Shown here: piece by piece, positions 27,716 through 38,548 of the stretch
Numbering within the stretch: position 1 is the stretch's first letter
Layout: each line of letters opens with the position of its first letter
Assembly: GCA_023387235.1 (NCBI GenBank)
Contig: JAEWIJ010000152.1
Location: forward strand, 1 to 64,000
Length of the DNA stretch: 64,000 nt
Origin: Pseudomonadota bacterium
GTDB taxonomy: Bacteria > Pseudomonadota > Alphaproteobacteria > Rhizobiales > Hyphomicrobiaceae
Direction: 5' to 3'
The notes under the pieces: generated by a model
The model's database searches: none
Seen by the model: only the letters and a program-made list of their open reading frames with translations
Told to the model about the DNA's origin: nothing
Program-made: the position numbers and the translations under genes

Positions 27716-28258
27716 ATGGGCGAGCGCCCCCATCTTCAAGTCGTGACATTGGACGGCAGGGTGCTGGAGGGCACCTGCTATCACCGCACGCGCTGCCTGC
27801 CACGCATCGAGTTCATGCAACTCGATGATATGGAGCGGCTATGGCTGAAGCTGCTGCGTTACTCTTGTCAGAGCCTCGCGAGTGGCACCGCGCACGATGC
27901 GCTGGCCGCGCAGCAGCTTGCCGAGCGCGAGTTCGGCGAGGTGGACGGCTCGCTCCTCATCCGGAACATAACCGCACTGCTCCACGCTATTCGTGCCGAG
28001 CGACGACGCGATTTCTCGTTCATGCCGACGGACTGCCCGATATGCAGCCGCCATCTTTGTGAGGAGGAGCAGGCGATCGTCGAGCTGTTGAGAGCTGTGC
28101 GCGAGTCTGACAGTGCGGCACTAACCGACCGGGCTCGCGACCTCGTCGGTGAGGGGATGGTGGTGTGTGTCGTTTTGGCAGCCAGCGAGCTCGGCGCACA
28201 ACTCGATGTGTTAGCCCGCACTGTTGGCCATCAACGGCCGTTCCGAGTTCCCGGATAG
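27716..28258 (+). CDS. Conserved-looking protein of unknown function with a CPIC motif
   Basis: 180 residues from ATG 27716 (MGERPHLQVVTLDGRVLEG); a longer frame from 27632 begins with unlikely sequence that covers the operator. The protein is soluble, probably mostly helical, with ALAAQQLAEREFGEVDG and a cysteine/histidine cluster CPICSRHLCEEEQ near residue 110 that could bind a metal or be redox active. I do not recognise the family. It is preceded by a weak copy of the iron-type operator and followed by another in front of the ABC ATPase, so co-regulation with iron or heme uptake is plausible. Confidence 0.6.
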   Translation: MGERPHLQVVTLDGRVLEGTCYHRTRCLPRIEFMQLDDMERLWLKLLRYSCQSLASGTAHDALAAQQLAEREFGEVDGSLLIRNITALLHAIRAERRRDFSFMPTDCPICSRHLCEEEQAIVELLRAVRESDSAALTDRARDLVGEGMVVCVVLAASELGAQLDVLARTVGHQRPFRVPG

Positions 28259-28292
28259 GCGAATTTACCGAGCGTACCCGCCGGCAGCCATA

Positions 28293-28317
28293 AAACTTGA
28301 CTCGTGAAGTATAGAAT
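28293..28317 (+). promoter_or_regulatory. Candidate iron-type operator, copy D
   Basis: AAACTTGAC, 7 bases, GTATAGAAT. The right half matches the consensus well; the left half has two differences. It lies about 140 bases before the fused ABC ATPase gene. TTGAC in the left half could also serve as a -35 element, so binding would block transcription. Confidence 0.45.
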
Positions 28318-28456
28318 ATAGGGTGGCGGCAGAAGACCGCCATCACTTGGCGTGCGGCACCTCATAGCGGACGCGCCGCAGCCTGTCTTTGCGTCCGCGT
28401 AAGCTTCATGCGGCCGTCGAGCGCGCCGACATTTGACAGGGAGACGAGGTACCCGC

Positions 28457-30340
<1,884 letters not shown>

Positions 30341-30450
30341 AGAGCGTTTCTTGTGTTGCCGCACGGCAACCCGCCCGCCGAATACAAAGTCTGGGTGGTC
30401 TCGATCTTGCTCGGAGCGTGCGTGGCTGTAGGCGTCGGATTTGCAATGCA

Positions 30451-30475
30451 AAACTATACCTTCATAGTACAGTTT
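30451..30475 (+). promoter_or_regulatory. Candidate iron-type operator, copy A (best match)
   Basis: AAACTATAC, 7 bases, GTACAGTTT: a near-perfect dyad, extended by TGCA on the left and GCA on the right. It lies 135 bases before the first ECF sigma factor gene. With copy B at 40283 it defines the consensus AAACTRTAC-N7-GTAYAGTTT. Confidence 0.65.
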
Positions 30476-30610
30476 GCAGTTGCTCTGCCTTGCGCTCTAG
30501 ATTCGATCCAAATCATTCAAATTGCGCGCAAAATTTCCTTCTGCTAGGAGCGGATGATGTGTGGAGCGTGGGTTGGCAGCCACGCGGAAGGTTTTTGAGG
30601 AACCGCGGGC

Positions 30611-31117
30611 ATGGCGGCGCGAATTGGCGATCTGGCACTTCTGTACCTATCGGAGCGCGGGCGCCTCAATCGGCTGATCGATCGCATCGTCGGCAATCCG
30701 GCCACGGCCGAGGATCTCGTTCACGACACTTTCGTGCGCGCCATGGAAGGGCCGGCGCAGGAGATCCGCGACGATAAGGCGTATCTCTCACGCATCGCGC
30801 GCAATGTCGCCATCGATCAAAAGCGCAAGGATGGCCGCATTGCCGATATCAGCGAGGAGGCGTTCTTCGCCTTCGCTGATCCTTCGCCCTCGCCGGAGAC
30901 GGTGGCGGCCGACCGGCAGGCCCTCACCATGACGATTGCCGCCATGACCTCGCTTCCCGAGCGCACGCGAAGGGCACTCGAGATGCACCGCCTCGGTGAT
31001 CATACCCTGGAGCAGATCGGCAAGGCGCTCGGCATCTCCACTTCACTGGCGGGCCGCCTCGTGCTCGAGGGCTACCGCATCGTTCGCGAGCGCCTGCGCG
31101 AGGCCGGCGCGGCCTGA
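30611..31117 (+). CDS. ECF sigma factor, FecI-like
   Basis: 168 residues. Region 2 shows NRLIDRIVGNPATAEDLVHD, then DTFVRAMEG and AYLSRIARNVAIDQKRKDGR. Region 4 shows SLPERTRRALEMHRLGDHTL with LEQIGKALGISTSLAGRLV. This is the FecI-type family that transcribes TonB receptor genes when an outer-membrane receptor signals through FecR. The next two genes are fecR-like and an STN-containing receptor, completing a surface-signalling module. A near-perfect iron-type dyad lies upstream, so low-iron expression is expected. GAGG lies about ten bases before the ATG. Confidence 0.9.
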   Translation: MAARIGDLALLYLSERGRLNRLIDRIVGNPATAEDLVHDTFVRAMEGPAQEIRDDKAYLSRIARNVAIDQKRKDGRIADISEEAFFAFADPSPSPETVAADRQALTMTIAAMTSLPERTRRALEMHRLGDHTLEQIGKALGISTSLAGRLVLEGYRIVRERLREAGAA

Positions 31118-31208
31118 CGGGGTTGAAATCCATCGGCCTCATTCGTCATAGGATCAGGGACGAAGCGAATCGACCGCCGGTTCGCGCGAGGGCTGCGCAC
31201 GCCAACCG

Positions 31209-32159
31209 ATGCAGGACGAGAACGACGATCTCTGGAACGAGGCCATGGCGCTGCTGCTGCGCTGGCAGGTGGCGCCGAGCGATGCCAAGGTGCGCGAGGA
31301 AATCCTGCGCTTTTGCGCCGAGAGCGAGGCGCATCTGGCGGCTTGGGAGAGTGCCAAGCGGCTCTACCGGCTGACAGGCGAAGCGACGGGCGCACCGGCA
31401 CGGGAAAAAGCTAGGCGCCGAAAGCGCGAGCTGACACGCCGGGGCGTCATCGGCGGGCTTGGCGCTCTCGCTGTCGGCACGGCCGCCGTCAAGGCTCCGG
31501 ATCTATGGCGGCGCTGGCAAGCCGATATGGTGTCGGACGCCGGTGTCATCGCTCAACATCAGCTTGCCGACGGGACAAAGCTCACGCTCGGACCTGATAG
31601 CGCCGTGAGGGTTGCCTTCTCGCCGGTCTTGCGCCGTGTCGATCTGCTCGACGGTATGGTGCTCTTCGACCTTGCTGCTGATCATCAGAGGCCGTTCGAA
31701 GCCCATGCCGGCGACTTCGCGGCACGAGCTGGCGCTGCCGGAACCTCCTTCGAGATGCGCCGGAACAGAGGCAGCAGCCTTGTTGGAGTCAGCGGTGGGC
31801 GCGTCGCCGTCGAGAAGGGCGGCAAGACCGCCGCGGCGGAGCTGGCAGCGGGCGACTGGATCGCTGCCGGCCCGGACGATGGCGCGCTTCAGCGAGGGCA
31901 TCGCGAAGCGGAGCAAATTGCCGCCTGGCGCGAGCGCCAGCTCATCGCCGACGAGGAGCGCATCGATGCGGTCGTTGCCGAGATCGCACGGTGGCAGTCG
32001 GCGCGCATTGTTATCGCCGACTGGGGGCTCGGCGCCTCACGCGTCAGCGGCCTCTACGATCTGAGCGATCCGGACGCTGCCCTGCATGCCGTCGTCAGCC
32101 CCTATGGCGGTCGGGTTCGCCGCATCACACCATGGCTGACGGTGCTCTCGAGCGTCTGA
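31209..32159 (+). CDS. FecR-family anti-sigma/signal transducer
   Basis: 316 residues. The cytoplasmic N-terminal part (about 1-75, NEAMALLLRWQVAPSD, HLAAWESAKRLYRLTG) is the DUF4880 sigma-binding region. A short hydrophobic span follows (about 80-97, RRGVIGGLGALAVGTAAV), with twin arginines in front, as for Tat-type signals. The periplasmic FecR domain has LADGTKLTLGPDSAVRV and RVDLLDGMVLFDLAAD. It should hold or activate the ECF factor until the STN domain of the receptor signals. It is 91 bases from the sigma gene. Confidence 0.9.
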   Translation: MQDENDDLWNEAMALLLRWQVAPSDAKVREEILRFCAESEAHLAAWESAKRLYRLTGEATGAPAREKARRRKRELTRRGVIGGLGALAVGTAAVKAPDLWRRWQADMVSDAGVIAQHQLADGTKLTLGPDSAVRVAFSPVLRRVDLLDGMVLFDLAADHQRPFEAHAGDFAARAGAAGTSFEMRRNRGSSLVGVSGGRVAVEKGGKTAAAELAAGDWIAAGPDDGALQRGHREAEQIAAWRERQLIADEERIDAVVAEIARWQSARIVIADWGLGASRVSGLYDLSDPDAALHAVVSPYGGRVRRITPWLTVLSSV

Positions 32160-32166
32160 GCCGAGA

Positions 32167-32191
32167 ATTCTTGACTTCTGGTGTAGAAAAA
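32167..32191 (+). promoter_or_regulatory. Weak copy of the iron-type operator, copy F
   Basis: ATTCTTGAC, 7 bases, GTAGAAAAA. It keeps the TTGAC-N7-GTA core seen in copies D and E but has several mismatches. It lies about 90 bases before the receptor at 32280, where an ECF promoter is also expected, so it may be a coincidence. Confidence 0.25.
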
Positions 32192-32279
32192 TCGCGCGCC
32201 ACTCCGTCGAGACCTTAGGAGCTGCGGATACCGCGCCATGCGGATCGAGCTCGTCGGTTGAGAATGGAGCATTGCGAAG

Positions 32280-35200
32280 ATGCCTACCCGTACATTGCGT
32301 AGCTGCCGGTCCGTAGCTGGTTTCAGGGCCTTTGCCTTGGTGCTGCTGCTGTCCGCCTCGCCTGTGTCGATCGATGCAGCGTTGGCGCAGCAGAGTCGGG
32401 TGACGGCGCAGCGCAGCTTCACCATTCCGGCAGGGCCGCTCTCCTCGGCCCTCGTCGTCTTCGGTCAGCAAGCAGGTATCCAAGTCAGCTACGTTCCTTC
32501 AGTGGCCGCGGGCCGTACTTCGCCCGGCGTGAGCGGCACCATGTCGCCGAATGCTGCGCTGGGGCAGCTTCTTGCCGGAACTGGTCTGTCGTTCCAGATG
32601 CGCGGTGCCAATACAGTCGTCGTGTCGAATGCCGCCGGCAACAATGCGGCCGCCACGGTGGACGGCGCGATTGCGCTCGACACGATCGATGTTTCTGGAG
32701 GCGGCGGCGCAGCCGCAGCAGCAGCGGACGAGCCCTATCGAACTCCCGGCTCCACTTCGTATGTGTCCACCGAACAGCTCGAACGCGTGCCCGCCACAAC
32801 TGCAGGTGACATGTTCCGTGGCGTTCCGGGCGTGGACATTCGCGGCAATCACAACGGCGTCCAGATGGACGTCGCAATACGCGGTCAGCACGGCAACAAC
32901 CGCGTGAAAGTCATGATTGAGGGCACCCAACAAGAGGCCTCCACGCATCAGGGATATAACGGCCAGGACAACCACAGCTACGTCGACCAGGATCTGATCA
33001 GCAGCATCAAGATAGAGAAGGGGCCTGTCGCAGGCCCGTACGGCGCAGGCGTTACCGGCGGCGTCGTCAACATGAGCACGCTGACTGCCGATGATATTCT
33101 GCTGCCCGGCCGTCAAGTCGGTGTTCGCCTTCGTGGCAGTCTGATCGGCAATTCTACCAAGGACGCTCCACCAACCGGCACCGCGGTTTTCAACTATGAC
33201 CGCCCGGCACTCTTTGACTTTCTCGGGCGCTCGGGCAGCGCTGCGATCGCCGCAAGGACGGATGCCGTTGAGATCGTTGCAGCAATATCAGAGCGCAAGC
33301 GCGGCAACTATTTCGCCGGCAAGAAGGGCACTGTCAGTTATGGTCCGGCCGCTACGAATGACTACTCGTTCATCCCGCGGGGCGCTGAGGTTTTCAATAC
33401 ATCAGAAGACAGCAGGTCCACCTTGCTGAAAGGTGTATTCAAATTTGGTGACGGGCATTCGGTGGAGATCGGCCATCTGCGCAGCGAAAGTGATTACGGC
33501 TGGATCTATCCGATCATGCTTACGCTGCCTGCTGAACGTAAACAGCAGCCACTCAACTGGATGCAAAGCGATCGCGCGTGGGCTCGGTATAAATGGAACC
33601 CGTCGGATAACGACCTCATCCATTTCCAGGCAAATATTTGGAAGGCAAAGCTCCAAAAATACGACTATTACGGCACCGCTCCCGTGCCCATCGGCCGGGG
33701 CCCCGGGATAGTCGATACCTGGGGCGCAGAGGTTTGGAATGAATCGCGTATCGCGACCAGCTTCGGATCATTCGCCGCGACCTACGGCGGCGAATACTCC
33801 ATGGAGGAGGCCAATCTCGAAGGCGGATACTTGGGCAATCAGGCCACCCGGGAAGTAGGTAGCGTGTTTGCGAACGTCAAATGGAAGCCTTGGGATTGGC
33901 TGACCTTCAACGCCGGGATGCGCTACACGACATTCAGAACACAAGGCGGGTATCAAACAGGCGGTGGGCTGGTCGAAGAAAGTCAGGAGGGAAGCGGCCT
34001 TACGCCATCCGTCGGCGTAACTTTCGAAGTGGCGGATGGGCTGCAGCTATTTGCGCAATACACGGAGGGGTATCGTCCTCCCTCGATACGCGAGACGGTG
34101 CCGCAAGCGTGGGCGGGTTATCCTGTGAATCCGACTCTGCGGCCCGAACAATCACGCAACGTGGAGATCGGAGCCAATCTATTGCGCAGGGGAATCCTTC
34201 GGTCAGATGATGCTCTGCGAACAAAGCTTGCATACTTCAATAATCGTTATGAGGATTACATAGCCGTCATGGTGCCGGCCACCTACTACTATAACAACAT
34301 TCCGGGCGCCAAGATCGACGGCATCGAGTTTTCAGGTGCCTATTCGATTGGCTCCGTGTTTGCAGAAGCAAAATTCAACTACTATACGACCTACGAGTAC
34401 TGCTATGAGCCAGGTTCGACGTATGCCGACGGTTGCACGCAATATATTCGTGGCGGCGTCTTCGGATTTTCGGCTCCGCCGAAGTACTCTGGGTCGCTCA
34501 CGCTCGGTACAAAGCTGCTCGATAATAAACTAACCATCGGGACAACCACGCGCTTTTTCAGCAAGAGCGCTATACCCTGGAAGCTGCCGAACGGTAATTT
34601 CGTGTTCAACACTCCCATGTGGCGCCCGGATGCGATCGTCGACGTGTTTGGCAGCTATAAGTTCAGTGATCACTTCGAGATCTCAGCAAGCGTGGAGAAT
34701 ATATTCGACAGGTACTACATAGACCCTATGGCGGTTGCGAAGTTGCCTGCCCCCGGGCGCACGTTCAGGGTTGGCGGTACGCTCAAGCTCGACGATCACG
34801 GCAACTACGGATTTGATGGCGTTTCCCTGCCGGAACTGACGACGCCGATCTCTGGCTACAACTGGAGCGGTGCGTTTATCGGGTTAGATGCCGGCTATCT
34901 AGCCGCCGAAGCCTCTGCAGAGGGAGACTTCGCAGGAACGTTGAGGACGGGATCTAACGCGTCCAACTATGTCTGGCATCCTTATCGCTCGGCGATGAAA
35001 AGCGGACATGAACCGGGGAACCTCAGCGGAGGTTTGTTTGCGGGGTACAACCTCCAGCTCAATTCGCCGGTGGTGATCGGCGTCGACGCTAACTTCGGCT
35101 ACATCGGTTCGACGGATATTGGCGAGGGGCGGTTCACAGCGCCTGCCGTATCCGATCCAGTGACGCGCATGCTCACCGCAAATGTAACATCAGGCTTCGA

Positions 35201-35549
35201 CTGGCAGGCAGGCCTGCGTGGTCGTGTCGGCGTCGCCTTCGACAGGACGCTGCCCTATATCGCGGGTGGTCTTGCCGTCGCCCAGTATAGCTACAACTAC
35301 ACCAGCTTCGCATTGAGCCAGACTTCAGCGGCGGCCAGAACGCTGCCCGATCCCACGAAGCTCAAGGACACCTACCTCGGCTGGGCCCTGGGAGCAGGCA
35401 TCGAGCACGCGATGACGGACAACCTGCTGTTCCGGGCGGAGTACCGCTACAGCGACTTCGGCAAGAAGACGTTCGACACGCCGGCAGGCGCGCATCAGAT
35501 CGATCTCACGTCACAGGAATGGCGGCTCGGTGTGGCCTACAAGTTCTGA
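32280..35549 (+). CDS. TonB-dependent heme-type receptor with STN domain, fused to an Omp25/31-like barrel
   Basis: 1,089 residues. Signal peptide (cut near ALAQQ, about 37). STN signalling domain about 45-118 (FTIPAGPLSSALVVFGQQAG, LLAGTGLSF). A linker ALDTIDVSGGGG serves as TonB box. The plug has VPATTAGDMFRGVPGVDIRG and IKIEKGPVAGPYGAGVTGG. The barrel contains YRPP and NPTL boxes of heme/hemoglobin receptors and ends near residue 840 (TFRVGGTLKL). From about 858 comes a second outer-membrane fold: YNWSGAFIGLDAGY, GGLFAGYNLQ, GLRGRVGVAF, FRAEYRYSDFG and terminal WRLGVAYKF, as in Omp25/Omp31 (RopB-like) porins. One continuous frame encodes both. It follows a sigma/FecR pair. Confidence 0.93.
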   Translation: MPTRTLRSCRSVAGFRAFALVLLLSASPVSIDAALAQQSRVTAQRSFTIPAGPLSSALVVFGQQAGIQVSYVPSVAAGRTSPGVSGTMSPNAALGQLLAGTGLSFQMRGANTVVVSNAAGNNAAATVDGAIALDTIDVSGGGGAAAAAADEPYRTPGSTSYVSTEQLERVPATTAGDMFRGVPGVDIRGNHNGVQMDVAIRGQHGNNRVKVMIEGTQQEASTHQGYNGQDNHSYVDQDLISSIKIEKGPVAGPYGAGVTGGVVNMSTLTADDILLPGRQVGVRLRGSLIGNSTKDAPPTGTAVFNYDRPALFDFLGRSGSAAIAARTDAVEIVAAISERKRGNYFAGKKGTVSYGPAATNDYSFIPRGAEVFNTSEDSRSTLLKGVFKFGDGHSVEIGHLRSESDYGWIYPIMLTLPAERKQQPLNWMQSDRAWARYKWNPSDNDLIHFQANIWKAKLQKYDYYGTAPVPIGRGPGIVDTWGAEVWNESRIATSFGSFAATYGGEYSMEEANLEGGYLGNQATREVGSVFANVKWKPWDWLTFNAGMRYTTFRTQGGYQTGGGLVEESQEGSGLTPSVGVTFEVADGLQLFAQYTEGYRPPSIRETVPQAWAGYPVNPTLRPEQSRNVEIGANLLRRGILRSDDALRTKLAYFNNRYEDYIAVMVPATYYYNNIPGAKIDGIEFSGAYSIGSVFAEAKFNYYTTYEYCYEPGSTYADGCTQYIRGGVFGFSAPPKYSGSLTLGTKLLDNKLTIGTTTRFFSKSAIPWKLPNGNFVFNTPMWRPDAIVDVFGSYKFSDHFEISASVENIFDRYYIDPMAVAKLPAPGRTFRVGGTLKLDDHGNYGFDGVSLPELTTPISGYNWSGAFIGLDAGYLAAEASAEGDFAGTLRTGSNASNYVWHPYRSAMKSGHEPGNLSGGLFAGYNLQLNSPVVIGVDANFGYIGSTDIGEGRFTAPAVSDPVTRMLTANVTSGFDWQAGLRGRVGVAFDRTLPYIAGGLAVAQYSYNYTSFALSQTSAAARTLPDPTKLKDTYLGWALGAGIEHAMTDNLLFRAEYRYSDFGKKTFDTPAGAHQIDLTSQEWRLGVAYKF

Positions 35550-35749
35550 GCAGAACCGGGACGCCGGGCTGCAGTGGTGTTGCCCGTTCACAATAGGGCC
35601 TGTGTCGCCTGGGCGAACTCAGCTGCGCTGCCTGCTGCACGGAAAAATTGTGGGCGGTGTGCGAGAAACCGCGTGCTCGAACGTCATACTCAATAGGGGG
35701 CCTTTGACGGGCCTGCTGGGCGGCTCAAGAAGGCGAGGGGCGAGAGGGG

Positions 35750-36379
35750 ATGAACGTTGTAGTTGAGGTGCCGGGGCGGGCGAAGCGCCTCAAGGCGGCG
35801 ACGGAAGAGGCTCACGGGCGCCTCGACAGGCGGATCATGGAGGCCGATCCATTTGCGGGACGCACGCGCTATGGGCAGTTCGTGAAGGTCCAGCACCAGT
35901 TTCACCGCGATATCGACGCACTTTATGAGAACGCTGAGCTCGATAGGCTGCTGCCTGATCTGACAGGCCGTCGCAGGTTGCCGCTCATCGACCGCGACCT
36001 CGATGACCTCGGTCTCGACGCGCCGGCGGCGGATAGGCCGCCCGTTTTTGCCAGGGACGTCGATATTCCGACGGCGCTCGGTTGGCTCTACGTCGCCGAA
36101 GGCTCGAACCTGGGAGCGGCCTTTCTCCTGAAGGACGCTGTCAAACTCGGGCTCGGCGAGACGTTCGGCGCACGCCATCTGGCTGCCGCTCCCGAAGGCC
36201 GCGGCCTTCATTGGCGCACATTCACGGCAGCGCTCGATACGATCGAGTTCTCGGATGCCGAAGAGCAACGTGTGATCGCCGGTGCCGTTGCAGCATTCGA
36301 GCGTGTGCAAGGTCTGGTCGAACTCCTGATGCCGATCCCAATCAGTGCTTCGGAGGCCTCCACGCCTCAAGCCAAATAG
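35750..36379 (+). CDS. Biliverdin-producing heme oxygenase
   Basis: 209 residues, the size of bacterial heme oxygenases. The proximal histidine is His22 in ATEEAHGRLD. The distal-helix region is represented by LGWLYVAEGSNLGAAFLLKD, the glycine-rich kink over the heme (GSNLGAA). The enzyme opens heme to biliverdin, CO and iron in the cytoplasm. Placed between a heme-type receptor and exbB-exbD-tonB, it fits iron release from imported heme. The bacteriophytochrome-linked BphO type is a possible subtype, but no phytochrome gene is nearby. Confidence 0.9.
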   Translation: MNVVVEVPGRAKRLKAATEEAHGRLDRRIMEADPFAGRTRYGQFVKVQHQFHRDIDALYENAELDRLLPDLTGRRRLPLIDRDLDDLGLDAPAADRPPVFARDVDIPTALGWLYVAEGSNLGAAFLLKDAVKLGLGETFGARHLAAAPEGRGLHWRTFTAALDTIEFSDAEEQRVIAGAVAAFERVQGLVELLMPIPISASEASTPQAK

Positions 36380-36547
36380 CAAGGCCGCCGCAGTCGGCAT
36401 CGTGGCCATGAGCCCTCGCCGCTGCTGAATGGGGCGCGAAGCCAGCCAGGACCGGGCCGATCGGGCTCGTTGTCGTTAGCCAGCCAGCGTTATCGCCAAC
36501 ATTGGCGCTGCGCACGGTTGCGTCGTGCCGGATTGATCGGGAGAGCG

Positions 36548-36951
36548 ATGGCACGCAGTGTCTTCTTCGGCCTCGCTGCCTGATGTTGGCGCTCGGCTTC
36601 GTTGGCGTCGTCGTGCCGCTGATGCCGACGACCATTTTTATCAATCTGGCGGCGTGGTGCTTTGCCCGCTCTTCGCCGCGGCTCGAGGCTTGGCTTTTGA
36701 GCCACCCGCGCTTCGGGCCGACATTGCGCGCCTGGAACGAGAGCGGTGCCGTATCTCGCCGCGCCAAGATCATGGCGTGTGTCGGTATGGCGGCAGGGTT
36801 CGCCCTGTTTTGGATCGGCGCGCATCCCCGGTTCTGGCTCGCGGCCGTCGTGGCTGGCCTGTTGCTCGCCTCTGCATTCTATGTCGTCACGCGGCCTGCG
36901 CCCTCCGAGCGCGCTGACCATGGACTCGAGGAGAAGCGCTCATGCGCCTGA
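36548..36951 (+). pseudogene. YbaN/DUF454 membrane protein with an apparent frameshift
   Basis: ATG at 36548, with GGGAGAG before it, opens MARSVFFGLAA and hits TGA at 36581. In the next frame LMLALGFVGVVVPLMPTTIF and FARSSPRLEAWLLSHPRFG continue as a normal YbaN/DUF454 protein to 36951. One missing base in the C run near 36579 (GCCTG for GCCCTG) would restore a 135-residue protein. The alternative start ATG 36583 would give a shortened 122-residue protein. It overlaps the exbB start by ten bases. Function is unknown; it is common near heme-uptake genes. The shift could be real or a sequencing error. Confidence 0.6.
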
Positions 36952-38075
36952 TGCGCAGACTCTGTACGCGAGCCGCTGAGCACCGCATCGATCCACGACG
37001 ACGTATGCCATGGGCCGCGGCAACTCTATTGGCGCTCACCATCTTCGTTATATCTGCGGGGCTGGGAACCGCTCAGGAAAGCACACCTCCCGTCCGGGCG
37101 ATCGAGGGTGTGCAGGCCGCACCTCCTGGCACGACGCCCTCCGGCCCATCAACGCCGGATGATCGGCCTGTTTCACCGGAAGCAACGCCCCTGGTTCCGA
37201 GCGTGAACGAAGCAAAGCCGATATCGGAGGCGTTGCCCGCGGCCGGCTCGCATAAGGAAAGCGCGCCCGCAACTGTCCCGGCCGATCTGCCGGCGTCGTC
37301 CGTCGAGCCCGTCACGGCTCCAGCGCCGACAGGCAAATCAAAGTCTGGTGCCCTGCCTCACGACTTGTCGCCGTGGGGCATGTTCATGGCTGCCGACGTC
37401 GTCGTTAAGGCGGTCATGGTCGGACTAGCCGCAGCCTCGTTCATCACCTGGACGATCTGGGCGGCGAAAGCCTTCGAGCTGTGGGCGGCCAAGCGGCGCC
37501 TCAAGCGGGCAATCCGTCACATCGCATCCGCACAGAACCTCGGCGCAGCGATCGATATGTTTGCACGCACGAGAGGTACCGGCGCCGCGCTCGTGCGCGA
37601 GGCGGGGGAAGAAGTGGCCCGCTCTGTCCCGCTTCTCGAGCGTGCCGATGGGCACGGTGCCAAGGGGGGCATCAAGGAGCGCGTGACCTCGCGCCTCTCG
37701 CGCATCGAGGCGAACGCCGGTCGGCGCATGACGCTCGGCACCGGCGTGCTCGCGACGATCGGCGCCACGGCCCCGTTTGTCGGATTGTTCGGCACGGTGT
37801 GGGGCATCATGAACGCGTTCATCGGCATCAGCCAGTCTCAGACGACCAACCTTGCCGTTGTGGCGCCGGGTATTGCCGAGGCCTTGCTGGCAACGGCTAT
37901 CGGACTGGTTGCAGCGATCCCTGCCGTCATCATCTACAACGTATTTGCCCGCTCCATAGCCGGGTACCGTCTCTTGCTCTCGGATGCCTCGGCTGGCGTC
38001 GAGCGGCTGGTGAGCTGGGAACTCGATGTCCGCAGTCTACCGTCAGATGCGCCTTTCGCGCGCGCTGCGGAGTAG
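36942..38075 (+). CDS. exbB: TonB-system energising protein ExbB
   Basis: 377 residues, a long-form ExbB. A signal-like hydrophobic stretch (about 24-43) leads into a proline/alanine-rich periplasmic region (45-130). The proton-channel part then starts with PWGMFMAADVVVKAVMVGLA. The MotA/TolQ/ExbB signature is seen as LGTGVLATIGATAPFVGLFG and TVWGIMNAFIGIS, then LLATAIGLVAAIPAVIIYN. With ExbD and TonB it converts proton-motive force into energy for the TonB receptors of this region. It overlaps ybaN, and exbD follows eight bases after the stop. Confidence 0.94.
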   Translation: MRLMRRLCTRAAEHRIDPRRRMPWAAATLLALTIFVISAGLGTAQESTPPVRAIEGVQAAPPGTTPSGPSTPDDRPVSPEATPLVPSVNEAKPISEALPAAGSHKESAPATVPADLPASSVEPVTAPAPTGKSKSGALPHDLSPWGMFMAADVVVKAVMVGLAAASFITWTIWAAKAFELWAAKRRLKRAIRHIASAQNLGAAIDMFARTRGTGAALVREAGEEVARSVPLLERADGHGAKGGIKERVTSRLSRIEANAGRRMTLGTGVLATIGATAPFVGLFGTVWGIMNAFIGISQSQTTNLAVVAPGIAEALLATAIGLVAAIPAVIIYNVFARSIAGYRLLLSDASAGVERLVSWELDVRSLPSDAPFARAAE

Positions 38076-38083
38076 GTCCGTCC

Positions 38084-38548
38084 ATGGCCGGAAGTCTCAA
38101 CGCGCGCGACAACAGCGACGAATTGGAGGTCAACCACGAGATCAACGTCACGCCCTTCATCGACGTGATGCTGGTGCTGTTGATCATCTTCATGGTGGCG
38201 GCGCCGCTGTCGACGGTCGATGTCGCGGTCGATCTGCCCGCATCGAATGCAAAGCCGCAACCACGCCCGAATGAGCCGATCTTCCTCACAGTGAAGGAAG
38301 ATCTGTCGCTCGCGGTCGGCAACGATCCTGTCACGCGCGAAGGGATGAAGGCCGTCCTCGACGGCAAGACGCAGGGCAATACCGACGAACGCGTGTTCGT
38401 CCGCGCCGACAAGACCGTCGACTACGGCGATCTGATGGATGTGATGAACCTGCTTCGCACTGCCGGATACCTCAAGATCGGCCTCGTTGGCCTCGAAGCC
38501 TTGCCGACCGCGGACTCTGCCAGCCCGCCCCCAACGGAAGCGCCATGA
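38084..38548 (+). CDS. exbD: TonB-system protein ExbD
   Basis: 154 residues from ATG 38084. A short cytoplasmic start is followed by the conserved INVTPFIDVMLVLLIIFMVA membrane segment with the functional aspartate, then the periplasmic domain VDLPASNAKP and VFVRADKTVDYGDLMDVMN. The longer upstream reading lies in the shadow of exbB. The stop overlaps the start of tonB by four bases. Confidence 0.95.
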   Translation: MAGSLNARDNSDELEVNHEINVTPFIDVMLVLLIIFMVAAPLSTVDVAVDLPASNAKPQPRPNEPIFLTVKEDLSLAVGNDPVTREGMKAVLDGKTQGNTDERVFVRADKTVDYGDLMDVMNLLRTAGYLKIGLVGLEALPTADSASPPPTEAP

